Both the position numbers and the translations under genes were made by a program. Under the pieces are notes generated by a model that worked only from the letters and a program-made list of their open reading frames with translations, made no database searches and was not told the origin of the DNA. Below, in pieces: positions 6,348 to 6,476 of a DNA stretch of 6,476 nucleotides (position 1 is its first letter; every line of letters starts with the position of its first letter). This DNA is from Chloroflexota bacterium (GTDB taxonomy: Bacteria > Chloroflexota > UBA6077 > CF-72), in NCBI GenBank assembly GCA_019242065.1, contig JAFAWJ010000664.1, positions 1-6,476 on the forward strand. Direction: 5' to 3'.

Positions 6348-6476
6348 ACCCAGCGCTTCGTCGGCAGCATGCTCGGCTACCGGCCCGCCTGGCTCTGGAC
6401 GCTGGCCGTCGGCCTGGCCGAGTTCGGCGGCGGCCTCCTGTTTGCCCTGGGTCTGCTCTCACCCCTCGGCGCCATC
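6348..6476 (+). pseudogene. DoxX family membrane protein, internal fragment running off the window
   Basis: The 43 codons to the window end read TQRFVGSMLGYRPAWLW, followed by a hydrophobic stretch containing GLAEFGGGLLFALGLLSPL. 'LGxRP..LW....GLAEFGGGLLxALGLLTPL' is the hallmark middle segment of DoxX-family proteins, small four-helix inner-membrane proteins linked to redox and sulfur stress. In intact members this is preceded by about 40-50 residues with the first helix (RL..G..F..HG..KL.G). None of the three + strand frames upstream of 6348 contains it, and the ATG at 6369 has no ribosome binding site. The gene therefore looks N-terminally truncated, though the 3' part lies outside the window. 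A sequencing or assembly break is an alternative. Confidence 0.6.

Overview
The window is a high-GC stretch of bacterial chromosome, most likely from a member of the Chloroflexota. The main clue is the substrate-binding protein, whose signal combines a twin-arginine pair, a lipobox and a long Gly/Ala/Thr/Pro linker, a style common in that phylum. This placement is inference. No rRNA, tRNA, CRISPR array, transposase or phage gene is visible.

Layout, left to right. Positions 1-90 hold the last 29 codons of a + strand enoyl-CoA hydratase-like gene. Its TAG overlaps the TAG of a possible small - strand reading frame (87-293). A - strand pair follows: a membrane-anchored class I SAM methyltransferase (2889-2119) reads into a family 5 solute-binding lipoprotein (2112-397) with a 6-base gap. 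No permease or ATPase genes are present for the transporter. Divergent from the methyltransferase is a siderophore-interacting flavoprotein (2974-3783), followed by a strong 15-bp hairpin (3814-3852) that probably ends its transcript. After a 226-base leader with two further inverted repeats comes a stand-alone cobalamin-independent methionine synthase-like enzyme (4081-5283) with its zinc ligands intact.

The right end is a - strand pair: a shortened DJ-1/PfpI gene (6117-5869) followed by a small two-helix membrane protein (5859-5293), whose ribosome binding site overlaps the PfpI stop. The PfpI gene keeps both ends in frame but lacks about 100 central residues, including the catalytic cysteine. 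Beyond it lies a poorly coding stretch, and then the window ends inside a + strand DoxX-like gene that seems to lack its N-terminal part.

Most of the window is ordinary accessory metabolism and transport: uptake of peptides or other solutes, siderophore-iron release and methyl transfer. The signs of gene decay or rearrangement at 5869-6476 are the most unusual part. I found no convincing new multi-gene system. The best leads are the deleted PfpI gene, the broken DoxX junction and the inverted-repeat leader of the methionine synthase-like gene.
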